A DNA stretch of 64,000 nucleotides from Pestalotiopsis fici W106-1 (lineage: Eukaryota; Ascomycota; Sordariomycetes; Amphisphaeriales; Sporocadaceae): positions 485,490 through 549,489 of the forward strand of contig NW_006917100.1 of the NCBI RefSeq assembly GCF_000516985.1, in the 5' to 3' direction. Of this stretch, positions 35,810 to 46,815 are shown one piece after another (within the stretch, counting starts at the first letter, position 1; each line of letters begins with the position of its first letter). Under the pieces are notes generated by a model. That model had not been told where the DNA came from, did no database searches, and worked only from the letters and a program-made list of their open reading frames with translations. The position numbers and the translations under genes were made by a program.

Positions 35810-37427
35810 TGGAGTAGAAGTGACGGAGGAGTTCTGGACCTGATAGTTTGCCACAGGGAAATGCCAGCCGGTGAGCACTTCAAGTCTTCGGCTGAGTGCC
35901 TAAAGAGTGGGGTCGATTATGAGGGCTACATCGATTATGAACGGATTTTTCCTTGTCTTTTCTTTTGTCAAACTGCTCTCAATCGTTCAAGCCAGTTTTG
36001 TCTAGCACTCGCTCGAATTGCACTGACATAGTCAGTACCCACTACAGATTACCTGCTCGGTTATATTAGATTGCTCTTCAGCACGTCTGCTCTGTAACCC
36101 GTAGGATCAATTTAGACATTGTTCATATGCTACTTCGATCACATATTCTCCTTCACACGTTGGCTTTAGTGAAACTGACTCCACATGCCTGACGGATGCG
36201 TCGCGGGCATGATTGACTTCGCGCCAAAACGCCGCCTCCATCTACCACCGCCCTCTGATCGTTGGTCTCAGGACCGCCTGCAAGGTCGAGATAGAACTGA
36301 GCTTGGGACCTGCCCAGAACCGCATCATGGTCCACGGCGACATGTCCATCAACCACCACTTGTGCATGGCACCATGAAGTACATGGAGCACCAAGTCTGT
36401 GCGCATGCTTTTCATAATGTTGGATATCAGGCCTATTATCGTCCACGGCAAACCTCTGGAGTTTGAGATGGGAAACCTCAGTGACAAGTATGCTGACGGT
36501 GAGGGCCCAAACAAGAAGGCTGAAAAGGAACCTTTTTGTTTTGATCATTTGAAATATAGACCATTCAGCATTTTGCGCAGATTTTCAACAAGATGGAAGA
36601 AGAGGGTGCAAATTCATGTCAGATGTTTACATTACTCATGAGAATTATTGAAAAGGTATGATAGATGTAATGTAACAGATGTTGTAGTGGCTGAGTTGTT
36701 CATATCCAAGATCGGTTGTATGGTCAAATATGTATTCTCATCACTCCACTTATTGCTACATTTTGACAATATTTGTCAATAATATAATCAGAAATATACT
36801 CAAATAGAATTGATGATGACCTGGGCTGTGAGATTTGGCCGACCATACAAGACAATGATCAATCCTAGGGATAACTTAGCGAGCATCTGAGGGGATCGGG
36901 TGGGTCGGTACTACTTACCCTGCTTATCTAGTACTTACCCTGGTTATGTACGAGAGTACCCATCATATACCCCTTGGATCGCGGAAAAGAAACGATTGAA
37001 ATTGTGGAATTGTATCTTTTTGAATTAAACATTTCTTCAACTAGATTCTTGTAATGTAAAATTTTGCCGCACAGCTGGATTCATCTCTACAGTTCCTAGA
37101 TTGCGCACCTGCATGTTTTATTGCAATTTCCATGTTCAAGATAGCAAGAAATTGATTCGTAATCTTTAGGCGGTATCGCGAAGTACAAAAAGCAGAGGTA
37201 AGCAGCACAGCAAGGGTCTGCTCCTCCGCATTTTGGTATGATCTGAGATACGGTAGTACGTACTCTATTCCATGTCTTACCGCCACCTCTCGCAGTTAAA
37301 AGGGAAAACCCCCCAAAGCTGAGTCCTCCACCCATGCTGACTTCTCCTCCTGGTCTTCTACACCAAAAGCCCACCCAATCCTCAACTTGAACCTTTGCTG
37401 TCTATCGAGGTAGATAGAATATGAGCC
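35810..37427. other. Intergenic with a broken coding-like stretch
   Basis: No intact gene. A + strand frame with internal stops is listed separately at about 36205-36641. The last 400 bp precede the SDR gene. Confidence 0.4.
36205..36641 (+). pseudogene. Possible degenerate gene fragment, unidentified
   Basis: One + frame reads NAASIYHRPLIVGLRTACK, then QNRIMVHGDMSINHHLCMAP, then a TGA at about 36379, and resumes in the same frame with MLFIMLDIRPIIVHGKPLEF and a charged tail. An additional stop lies just upstream. The continuity across the stop suggests a decayed gene. All three frames of the opposite strand are also partly open, so this is weak. No family is recognised. Confidence 0.2.
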
Positions 37428-38523
37428 ATGTCGGCCAAGCTCGAATCCGAAGCTGCCTATGAGGCCACATGGATTCGTATGTTGCAACGTCAATTCACAA
37501 GGCCTAAACCCCTACCAGCTGATACCAACCTCGAGGGACAAACCGCTATCGTCACCGGTAGCAATGGCGGGCTGGGTCTCGAGGCATGCAGACAGCTGCT
37601 CAAGCTCGGGCTCTCGCGCCTAGTGCTGGGCGTGCGCTCCCAGGCAAAGGGAGAGGCGGCCGCGAATGGACTGCGCCAGACATTTGACAAGGCAGATATA
37701 TCCGTCTGGATCGTTGACCACGAATCCTACGACTCGATCCGCGAGTTTGTAGGTAAGTGCGAGACGCTGCCACGCCTTGACATTGCCATTTTGAATGCGG
37801 CGGTCATCACAACCTCGTACACGACCGTCCCGTCGACAGGCCACGAGAACATCCTCCAGGTCAATTACCTGTCGACGGCCTTGCTGGCGATACTGTTATT
37901 GCCTATCCTCAAGTCCAAAAAGGTCCCCGACGCCGTTCGGCCGCCCGTGCTCAATCTCGTGGGGACCGACCTCATGTACCAACCTGAGTTCGTACCGAGG
38001 CTGACCGGTCCGGTGCTGGCGCAATACGACAGCGCCGAGAACTTTCGCTTTTTCCCCTGGTACAGCGGATCAAAGATCCTGCTCATGTGCTTTGTGAGCC
38101 GGCTGGCCAGATGCGTCGACGCGAACGACGTTTTAATCAACGTGTCTAACCCTGGACTTGTGAAAAACACAGACCTTGCTCGCAACGGATCGATCATGGT
38201 GAGGACGGTCATGGGAATCTACCAATTCTTCTTGGGCAAATCCGTGGAAAGTGGTGCCTCTGTATACCTTGAGGCTGCTTTGGGCCAAGGACCAGATAGC
38301 CACGGCGGTTTCGTTAGTGAATGGACAATCCGACCGTAAGTTCCACGACACAGCCCAAGGAAGTGGGGATTATTTGATTGCTGACAAGTGCAGATACCCG
38401 GCGGTTTGGTATACAACAGAAGGCAAGGAGTTCACAGAGAGATTGTGGGAGGAAACCATGGAGGAGCTGAACTTTGCCGGTGCATCTAAGATCATAAAAG
38501 ACATGAAAGGGTCTGCCGATTGA
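37428..38523 (+). CDS. Short-chain dehydrogenase/reductase (SDR)
   Basis: Two exons, 37428-38335 and 38394-38523, with a 58-bp intron (GTAAGT...GCAG) joining TIRP/YPAVWYTTEG; 345 aa. NAD(P)-dependent SDR: the Rossmann glycine motif TGSNGGLGLE near residue 43, an Asp-x-x pair (IVDHES) after beta-4, NAA in place of NAG near residue 122, the catalytic Tyr-Lys in WYSGSK, and NPGLVKNTD after it. The length and C-terminal extension (EFTERLWEETMEEL) match the large fungal subgroup often found in secondary-metabolite clusters. It is on the same strand as the prenyltransferase and membrane protein. It probably oxidises or reduces a pathway hydroxyl or ketone; the substrate is unknown. There is no signal peptide, so it should be cytosolic. 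Confidence 0.9.
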
Positions 38524-40496
38524 AAGCAAAGTCTGCATTCTGACCTAGTCCCGGAAACTGATGATACATGTGAAGCACTGTTCTGTTGCTGGTAGTGAGT
38601 GAGCAGTGCTCAGTATCGGTCTAATGAACTGCCATAGCGGGGCAATCGCGGGGCTCCGCAAGACTTATAATGCTTGTGCAAGCGCTATAAGCCTTCTGTA
38701 ATGGACATGTTTTGTGAGCCGCTTGAAAGTCAGCCCACTATAAGCTCCCACTACGGTCGATGTACTGGTTTTGTCCAATATTTTTTCCTTACTCGTAAAT
38801 GCGCACATCCATGTCTATAGTTCTACACGGAGTCTGTTCAATTTAAGGTTGGTGATGAGTAAAGAATAAAGAAATCCATATTTTTGACTTTTTGCCAGTT
38901 TTGATGGTGGATCATGATGGTGGACTCACCATTGGGGCCTGGCGCTGCAGAAGACGCGGGGTTACCTAGGGGAGCTTGGTGAGGAACGATCTGACGCAGA
39001 TCGATCTGATGTTATTCTTCCCGGCTCACGCTTCAACCAAATCGTGCTAGCTGTGTGCACGTTAACCGAGGCCTACTAACCGATCATGGTACTATGTATA
39101 ATGCTAAAGAACCAGGTAACCAGGTAGCAACATGGTGAGGTTCCAAAATCTGGTTGGTGAGGAACGAATCCATTCAGGTAAGTGGGGGGTATATACTGCA
39201 AAGCCTAGTACATAGCCAGGAAAAGGCACAAGCTCGCTCCTTGATCCTACAGTTACGCAGAGTATCTTTGGCACGAGTTTGCACGGAATGCTTAACTACC
39301 TAACTACCTGACCAGGCACGCACTGGCCCCCGCTCGGATCCGAATGCCGTTGTGTCAGCTTATCATCTTCCATGTTTCGGCGAGGAGAGCTGCAGACCAG
39401 CGGTCCAGCCCGCGAAGCTCCCGAGTAAGGCTTCATGGCTAGTATGGAGTCTTTCCAGAAGCAGTCGGTCGCCGACCTCAAGGCCAAGAGGAAACAGCCT
39501 GCGTGTGAGGGTGGCGCCAGTCGACGAAGTAGATGAGAGGAAGCCGCCTTGGAGTTCCGTGAATGGGACTTGGCTGTTTCCGCGTTTTCATGCCGTTTCT
39601 TGATATCGGTAGTCCACAAAAGACATTGACACTCCTGGCTGAGTTTGTGGAGGGCAAAGTGCGGCAGGGTGGTGGCCAGTGATTGAAGTGGCAGACTGTC
39701 GGTGATGACGCGGAACAGGGCAAAACCTCTAAATTTCGATGTTGATGGCATCCATTGGAGTCGTGCCAGTATATAATAAAAAAAAAAAAAACGGATGGCT
39801 TCCTATTTGAAACATGTCTGCAGTAACACCTTATTTCGTGCACTTCTGTAGGAGAGACTGGGTGTCAATATGCCGATGGGTGCGCGGCACTCCAGTTGTC
39901 CATGGGTCACTTAGTAGTACAGTTACGAGCTGTGGTCGGGGATTCATAGTGCTAAGCCGCTGATCGGACAGCGCAATTATTATTGAAATGATGTACTAAC
40001 CGGCTGGTTATTACTACCGAGTCTTTGCCGTTCAACAATTATGGTGCGTTGTACAGGTGGTGTAGTGCAATTAGGCTAGTGCAGTGCAGTGCAGTGCAGT
40101 TAGGTTGCATTGAGCTGGTGCAGCGCAATTTGTACACCACCAGAACTAAGGAGAACATGGTCATGTATTGAGACCGAACAGATGAGCCCATAGATGCCCT
40201 CGGGCCGCGGTGTGATATATGGTGGTAAGGGTTTGCAGAGCAATATTGGCTGGTTTTTCAATCCGCGATACCATTAGTGCATGAATTATGTATAGACAAC
40301 AACTATTCGCCGAGTCGCCGAGGTAATAGTGTATGATGCCGTTGAGATGTGCAATTTCTGACCAATGGCGAAGGCCCAAGACAGTGAGTGTCACTGCCTC
40401 CGATGCCATAAATAATAGCCAAGCACGGTTGACCATCTAGCTGGGCACTTCCATCCATTCCACTTCACCTTGTCTTTACAATTAACGCAAAAGAAA
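38524..40496. other. Intergenic with low-complexity repeats
   Basis: No supported gene. It contains an A-run near 39778-39791, four tandem GTGCA units at about 40079-40099, and a flanking 9-bp inverted repeat (GGTGGTGTA at 40057, TACACCACC at 40134). The region just before 40497 should be the promoter of the membrane protein gene. Confidence 0.45.
40057..40142. repeat. (GTGCA)4 tandem repeat bracketed by a 9-bp inverted repeat
   Basis: GTGCA units run at about 40079-40099. GGTGGTGTA at 40057-40065 is complementary to TACACCACC at 40134-40142. The arrangement looks like a small decayed palindromic element; no coding or transposase relation is seen. Confidence 0.5.
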
Positions 40497-40988
40497 ATGG
40501 CGCCGCAGTATCAAGTCATCATCACTGGAGAGCCTGATAAGGCGACTGCAGAAAAGCGGCGCTTAGTCTATCTGAGACCATTCATATTATTCTACTTGAA
40601 TTCCCTGTTTGCCGAAGTCATATTCTTGGCAGTCGGTGTCTTCATCATGACGGGGGCCCGCGACCTCATCTACAAAATACTCTGGACGCTAGTCTTTTGC
40701 CCTTTAGGAATGGGCGGGGCCATGGGTGGCATCATCAATGTCTTCATCGTTGATCACTATTACGGAACCAAGGCAGTCCATTTTACCAGCATCCTATCGC
40801 TTCTGGTCCTGAGCAGCTGCAACTATCTCTGCTACAATCTCGACAAGCACTTTGGCTGGTTTGGGGCGGCAGATCATCCACTTTGGTTTCACTGGCGGTA
40901 TCCCATGATTTGGGCGGTTGGCTACTTCAATGGCAAATTACTCTTCACTGACGAGGGGCAAAAACGTCTAGCAAGAATGGGTATTTAG
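40497..40988 (+). CDS. Small polytopic membrane protein of unknown function
   Basis: Single exon, 163 aa from ATG at 40497 (MAPQYQVIITGEPDKATAEKRR); the frame extends upstream only from a non-ATG codon. About four hydrophobic segments: FILFYLNSLFAEVIFLAVGV, ILWTLVFCPLGMGGAMGGII, SILSLLVLSSCNYLCYNL and YPMIWAVGYFNGKLLF. Conserved-looking polar clusters sit at membrane borders: IVDHYYGTK, then HFGWFGAADHPLWFHWRYP, and the C-terminal TDEGQKRLARMGI. The family is not recognised. It is much smaller than the roughly 240-aa Pyr4-type membrane terpene cyclases. It lies between the SDR and the MBL hydrolase on the same strand, so a role in the same pathway (enzyme, scaffold or export) is possible but unproved. 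Confidence 0.8.
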   Translation: MAPQYQVIITGEPDKATAEKRRLVYLRPFILFYLNSLFAEVIFLAVGVFIMTGARDLIYKILWTLVFCPLGMGGAMGGIINVFIVDHYYGTKAVHFTSILSLLVLSSCNYLCYNLDKHFGWFGAADHPLWFHWRYPMIWAVGYFNGKLLFTDEGQKRLARMGI

Positions 40989-41607
40989 TATTCTCCTGAA
41001 TGATACGACTCTGACAATGTTCAAAGGGACGCAAATATTGCATCTTCTTGTCCCGCCAGGTGATCTGCAGGCATTCCAAAAAAAAAAAAAAAAAAAAAAA
41101 GGCTCTTTTACACACGGTGCATATGGAGGCTAGAATTTCTTTGGATTAATTCATTAGGTTAAAAATTCCCTCTATGCGTGTTTATTCCGTGTTTCCATAA
41201 TAAAACCTAGTGTTAATTGTATCTAGAGTTTTCTCCCCAAATATATTCTCTTGGGTTTCTTTTCGACTTCCAAAGCCTGAGCCACACTATCGTATCCCTT
41301 TCTAATTTAAATCATTAAGCTCCTGTCTTTCGTAATTTGCATCACTTAAAATATAGTTTTGATCGCCGAGGAGGTTCAAAGCTCAAGGGTGCTGGTACTT
41401 GAACTGCGGGGAGCGAGTAGACAACAACGGGCATCACAGCCGAGGTGATCAGCCAACTTCATGCTACCAATTGGGCAAACTAGTGGATGGTATCATTTAA
41501 GACCGCGAGCTTCCAGTAATTTATTAAAATTTTGATCGAAAAAGAAATGCCCTGGCAATTCTTCCCATCCCTCCGAGGTTTACAGTAAACCCAGGACAGT
41601 TCCGGGG
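40989..41607. other. Intergenic with a 23-nt poly-A tract
   Basis: No gene. An uninterrupted run of 23 A residues lies at 41078-41100, about 90 bp past the membrane protein stop. The remainder is AT-rich and precedes the hydrolase gene. Confidence 0.6.
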
Positions 41608-42435
41608 ATGGTAGATGCCATGATGTTAAGAGCTGAGGTGTACGTATCCTCCCGACTGCCCATCGCAGTACAACGAAATGGCGAGCCCAGCTTCTTTTCG
41701 CCAATCTCTTGTACCTTGATTCACGGCCCCACAGAAGCCGTTCTAATTGATACCCCCATTTCCACAAGCCAGACTGAAGACCTGGTGAGATGGATGAAGG
41801 AGCGAATCCCGAACAAGTCTCTCAAATACATTTACATAACCCACGGGCATGGTGATCACTTCTTTGGCATTAGCACGGTGCGAAGGCAATGGCCCAGCGC
41901 TCAAGCAATTGCTACTGAAGGAACTGTCGCGCACATGAAACAACAATTGGAACCCCAATGGTGGAACGATGCCTGGCTCAAATTCTTTCCCGGCAACCAA
42001 ATCGATACGCCCGTCGAGCTGGCCACACCGTGGCTATCTGATCAATTCCACGTCGACGGGCAGGTCCTCAAGATCTTTGAGGTTGGCCATGCCGATACTC
42101 ACGATTCCACCTTTGTATACGTGCCCGACCTCGAGTTGGTTGTGGCGGGGGACATTGTCTACGGCGATGTGCACCAATATTTTGGGGAAGCCAACACATC
42201 CAGCAAAAGACAAGAGTGGCTACGGGCCATTGAGAAGATTGAATCACTAAATCCCAAGATTGTGATTGCTGGTCACAAGCGTCCTGGGTCGGTGGATGCG
42301 CCTTACTACTTGGGGGCAACAAAGGCTTACATTAAGGATTTCGAGGACGTTTCGGCGGGATCCGCTACTGCTGAAGGCATTGTAAAGGAAATGCTGAAGT
42401 TGTACCCAGACCGAGTGAATCAACATGCTATATAG
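41608..42435 (+). CDS. Metallo-beta-lactamase-fold hydrolase
   Basis: Single exon, 275 aa. The dizinc site is clear: T-H-G-H-G-D-H at about residues 78-84 (HxHxDH), the second-sphere His in VGHADTHDS near residue 157, the bridging Asp in VVAGDIVYGD near residue 176, and the final His in VIAGHKRPG near residue 222. MBL-fold proteins include hydrolases, lactonases and the thioesterases that release polyketides from non-reducing PKSs. No PKS is visible in the window, so the ligand cannot be named. There is no signal peptide. It lies 440 bp upstream of the Zn2Cys6 regulator on the same strand. It could hydrolyse a thioester, lactone or ester in the putative pathway. Confidence 0.9.
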   Translation: MVDAMMLRAEVYVSSRLPIAVQRNGEPSFFSPISCTLIHGPTEAVLIDTPISTSQTEDLVRWMKERIPNKSLKYIYITHGHGDHFFGISTVRRQWPSAQAIATEGTVAHMKQQLEPQWWNDAWLKFFPGNQIDTPVELATPWLSDQFHVDGQVLKIFEVGHADTHDSTFVYVPDLELVVAGDIVYGDVHQYFGEANTSSKRQEWLRAIEKIESLNPKIVIAGHKRPGSVDAPYYLGATKAYIKDFEDVSAGSATAEGIVKEMLKLYPDRVNQHAI

Positions 42436-42874
42436 GCTGGTGCGGCGGCTGCTATCAAGGGAAAAGTCAAGGAAATCTAAATCTGTTGGAACAAGGGATA
42501 GCCCATCTCTATGGTTTATCGAAGTCGCACATGATTAGAATAACACAGTTTTGTTGCAGATGCAACTTCCAAGGTGTCAAGCTCATCTCTTTACGAATAC
42601 CAGCAATATGCGTATGGTATCTATAAACTCCGAGTGATGGTTCAAATTACCATTGAGGTGAACAGGTCGCTACTACTGGAATAAGTCCTCGGCGTTTGGG
42701 CTAATGCTGTAGCATGTGCAGGGGTAAAATCAATGTATTGTAATTTTGCCTCGGCCCCACCTAATGCCGAGGAGGTTTGTCCCTCTGCTCCACTTGGGAT
42801 GCTTATACACACAACACCATCAATTCTTGAGGCCCTTCCCTGGAATTTGGTCTACATCAATAAATCTCGCAGCA
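42436..42874. other. Intergenic, probable promoter of the Zn2Cys6 regulator
   Basis: A 439-bp spacer between the co-directional hydrolase and regulator genes. No specific operator is assigned. Confidence 0.4.
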
Positions 42875-45300
42875 ATGTCATTACAGACCAACAAACCGCC
42901 GAGGAGAAGAACCGCCGCGGCCTGCCAAGCATGTCATGCTCGGAAAGTAAGATGCAGTCTGACCAAGTCTGGCCCACCATGCACAAACTGTATGATGGAT
43001 GAGGTAGAGTGCGAACCGAGGACAAATCGTAGACGAAGGTGGGTAATAAGAATAATACACTGAAATTAACGACATCTAACTGGGCATGTTTCTCGCGTAG
43101 AATACCGAGTACGCAATGCCCACCAACCGCACTGGCAACGCCGCAGTCACCAGTTGTCTCGAGCGCCGGGAGGAGTGTACATGGGTCGAGCCCTCGCCGT
43201 GACAACGCCATCACCGGCAGCATACAGGCTGTCCAGCTCACCGGTGCTGGTGGGGAAGCTCGAGTTTGTGGACAAATTGACAGTCCTGTCTCCCCGACAT
43301 TAACTACACACCTTTCTCATTATGGAAATGTACAAACAGAAGATGTCTCTGGCTCGCAGCCAGGCACGCCAATTTACGGCACGTTGACTCACCATGATAC
43401 ATACTTCCTTCAGTCAATACCTTCATTTGACAGTTCTCACTGAAGTTATTCTAACACTTAATCAAGGAGACCCAGGAGGGATCACTCTAGTAACAGACGT
43501 CTCGCATTCCAACTGGCTGGACAAGAGTGGGCATTTGTTTCTCCGTAAACTCAGGAGAGACTCACTCGGGAACGATGAGCTGACTTACTTGCACCAAAAA
43601 GGTGTATTTTCGTTACCCCACAAATCAGTTTCAGATGTCTTAATCCGCATATACTTCCATCACGTCCACCCATTCTTTCCTATCCTCAACGCCAAAACGT
43701 TCCTGGCTGCATATGAAGATGGGGCTTATGACCGTATCGGAATCCATCTTCTCTGGTCCGTTTTTCTTGCAGCTTCGCTTGTAAGTCACATTTCTGAAAC
43801 TACGTAAATAGCTATTCGTATTTTATTGAAGCTAATTTGATTCCTAGTTTGTGAAAGAAGAGACCCTTCGTGATGCCGGTTTTGCAAGCCGAAAGGACAT
43901 GAAACGGGCCATGTACCAAAAAGCCAAAGTAATGCACCGAAGACCGAACGTAGACATGGGCAATATGCTCACTTTTCCTCTCAACCTCTAGGCCCTCTAC
44001 GACATGCAATATGAAAAGAGTAAAACCACGCTCATTCAGGCCGTGTTGCTCATGGGATTCTGGTATTCTGACACGCAAGATCGGACTGGGCCCCTGCACT
44101 GGATCGGTGTTGCCATAAGCCTTTGTCAGTCAGCCGGTCTGCATCGCAAGTCCAGTCTTGGCACAAACCAGCACAATACCGACACTGAGATTTTGTGGCG
44201 CCAGCTGTGGTGGGCATGTGTATACCGTGACGCGTGGTACGCTGTCGGCCAGGGGAAACCAATGCGGATAGCCATTGCTGATTGCAACACTGAGATGCCA
44301 TCAGTCAAGGACTGCGAGCACATGTATGATGGCGTTGAAGAGACTCTTCGGGCAAAGTATTTGCCAGACCACATGGATCTCCTGTCACAACTTTGGGTCG
44401 ATCTACTTAAACTCACAGTTGTTCTGATCCAGATTACCATCACCATGCAAAGAGACGGAAACCCTGGAGACTCACGTGCGTTGGAACAAAAAGAGGAAGA
44501 AATTCTCGCATGTCGCCAGAATTGTATTGCACTGATGAACAATACCGATCGACTCGCACAAATTCACGTGCATCACGTCGAGTTGTATTGCAAGTAAGTT
44601 GATCTCATCACCAGCCCGAGTGCAAAATTGTGCTAACAATGAGCTCAAAAGCTCCACGCTACTAGTGCTCTATCGACCCCATATCCTCCAGGCCAATGCA
44701 AAAAGGTCCAGGGAAATCGCAACGCCATTCGATTCCTTCATAGAACAAAGAGCACAAACGGCCGCTGCCAGGATCAACGGCATTCTTGCGCAGCTCATCG
44801 CCTCTGATGCAGTCGACGTCTGCCAAGGCATCATTTGCATGGCCTTGATACCGCCAATGCAAATACACATGTTGAACCACTTGTCCAAGGACCCTCTTGT
44901 GCGACAACTGCATCACCATCAGCTCGAGATCTGTATGGTGGTTATGAAGGAGCTAAAGAAGACGTATTTTGGCGCTGAGATCATATACAAGATCTTCGAG
45001 AATGCAAAAGCACAGATCCAGTCACAGGCACTGACCCTCGAGACGCACGCGGGTGATACACAAAGCTTGGCACAAGGTTCAGGCCACATCCAAGGCGTCA
45101 TGCCGGGCCCAAGCAATACTTCCAATGACCATGCTGACCAGCCAGATGATGTATCAGCGGTTTTGCAAAGTTTGATGAGACAGCATGATTACTTTGACAT
45201 TGAGGAGTGAGTTAATTAATCACACTTGATACCGCATACTGACTGGTCATGATTTAGGCTAGACTTTCTGAACTTCCCAGCCACCAGTGAAATTGAGTAA
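42875..45300 (+). CDS. Zn2Cys6 fungal-specific transcription factor
   Basis: Seven exons, about 686 aa. Exons: 42875-43038, 43101-43432, about 43497-43780, 43848-43928, 43992-44593, 44652-45206 and 45258-45300. All junctions except exon 2/3 have good GT-AG consensus; that one uses a weak donor (GTTCTC) and its acceptor could be 43475, 43490 or 43496. The N-terminus carries the binuclear cluster CQACHARKVRC followed by PPCTNC and EVEC, with spacing C-2-C-6-C-8-C-2-C-6-C. After a Ser/Pro-rich linker comes the fungal_trans regulatory domain: IRIYFHHVHPFFPILNAKTF, LIQAVLLMGFWYSD, AISLCQSAGLHRKS and LWRQLWWACVYRDAWYAVGQG. It is the likely pathway-specific activator of the surrounding cluster-like block, by position. 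Confidence 0.88.
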
Positions 45301-45646
45301 ACTGGAATATCGTGTCATTGAAATGTAGCTAGAAAATCAACAGTCTAGTGTCTCAAGAGGAAGACTCCCTAGTTTGATATCGTAGAGGCATTAATGCGAC
45401 CAATACGGTACTGTAATTAGGCCTGTGGATTTTCTAAACAGTCTTGCATGGCATTACTAATAAAGATTTCTTCTTCTCGCTTTATGATACTAAACAAAAT
45501 ACAGCTTCTTCCGTATTAAGTGCAGCCATAATCCCCCAATATCAATTATCTCAGACAATGGTCTGTCTCATTGTATTCATCTGAGTGTATGCGTCAATCA
45601 ATGACTCTGCGCTATTGCACATATGATGATCATAATGGCGTGCGAC
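45301..45646. other. Convergent 3' intergenic
   Basis: A 346-bp spacer between the 3' ends of the regulator (+) and the first tyrosinase (-). It should contain both polyadenylation regions; the sequence is AT-rich. Confidence 0.45.
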
Positions 45647-46815
45647 TTAGTACACATAATCAAGACAAACGTCAGTGTAGTTGATACTCATAACATCGGC
45701 CACAGTAACATTGGGGTACAAGTCCATCATCCACAAGTTGTGGGTGAGGGTCGTAGTGTTGCCATTATCGCCATCATAGGCGGCGATATCGGCAGGTTCG
45801 TCACCCGAAGAGCGGCCGTTTGTGCCGCCAATCTCGGTAAGGCGCGTGTCGAGGTCTTGAGACTGCCACTTCCACCACTGCAGGTCGATAAAGGCGTGGT
45901 GAAGCCAAAAGACGGGGTCTCCGGGGCTGTTGGCCACGTTGCCCATGAGCCCGCCGACGGCGCCGTGGCCGTTGGCGTGCGGGCCGTTTTCGACGCAGTC
46001 CCACATGTCCTCAAAGTTGTCTTCCTCCAGGCACTCGTCAAAGTCGCTCGACTGCAGCGTGCTCAGCGAGAGGTCGCGGAAGATGCACGTGTCGTCGGCT
46101 GTGGCGTTGCCGCCAAAGGGAGATTCACCGGGGGTAAAGGTCAAGGTGACATTGGCGAAGGGCCCGTTGGCAATGCACTCATCGTCGCCGACACCGTTGC
46201 CGCCAAAAGCGTCAGACTGAAAAATGGTAGAGTCTTCGATATCGGTGAGGGTTGAAGCATCCTCCTGTTCGTTCCAGTACCTATGTCAAAAATCGTGAGC
46301 TTTTCATGTGTAATATATACCAAGGAATATGTGAGATGGATGCTTACGCGAGCGGACCTTCGTACCCACAGTAGTCACGAAGAGCATTGGCGTGAACGGA
46401 AACAAAATAGCGGTGCCATGGGAGGAATTGACCCTACAATGTATTAGCGATATTCCTGGCAAGAGAGTGTGGCTACGAGTATACTGACAACAAAGTGAAT
46501 ATAGTCCACTTGGGTAATGTGGTTATACATCAGCTCGTCCCAGTAGGTCTTCGAGCCTCCGAGATCCATCGTAGCAGCATACTCAGTCAGGCACACCTCT
46601 GCGGCAAGGTAGTCAGACTGTTCATCCGAAGTAAGGTCGTTCCTGAGAAATGTCAGTGTTGTGTATCACCTCTCCTCAGTTATTGATTCCTACCAATCTT
46701 TGACCGTTCTGTAGGTCGAGCAGCTATCCCGTTTGACTGGAGTAGAAACGGGAGTGGCAATAGCGGTGGCTGCAAGAGCCAACAGGGCAGGAATGGTTCT
46801 AGCGAGTGAGGCCAT
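45647..46815 (-). CDS. Short secreted tyrosinase 1
   Basis: Four exons, 46815-46694, 46642-46489, 46433-46348 and 46280-45647; 331 aa, starting MASLARTIPALLALAATAIA (signal peptide). Junctions read KDW/NDLTSDEQ, YIHFV/GQFLPWHRYF and EGPLA/YWNEQEDAS. It is a type-3 copper enzyme. CuA ligands lie in YNHITQVDYIHFVGQFLPWH. The CuB region has HANGHGAVGG and the paired His of FWLHHAFIDLQWW. Paired Cys (CIANGPF, CIFRD, CLEE, WDC) suggest disulphides of the secreted form. Such short tyrosinases oxidise phenols or aminophenols to o-quinones. It is convergent to the regulator gene and co-directional with a second tyrosinase 1.6 kb away. It may oxidise the product of the prenyltransferase pathway, or act on lignin-like or melanin phenols. 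Confidence 0.92.

Noticed and set aside
39296..39751. 151-codon - strand frame between the SDR and the membrane protein gene
   Set aside because: No family or start context; other frames in the same stretch are equally open. It could be a decayed gene but cannot be supported.
41078..41100. Poly-A run as evidence of a retroposed gene
   Set aside because: The preceding membrane protein gene has no target-site duplication or other retrocopy sign that I could see; the run may be simple slippage.
45623..46255. 210-codon + strand frame
   Set aside because: Antisense shadow of tyrosinase 1, whose copper ligands are on the - strand.
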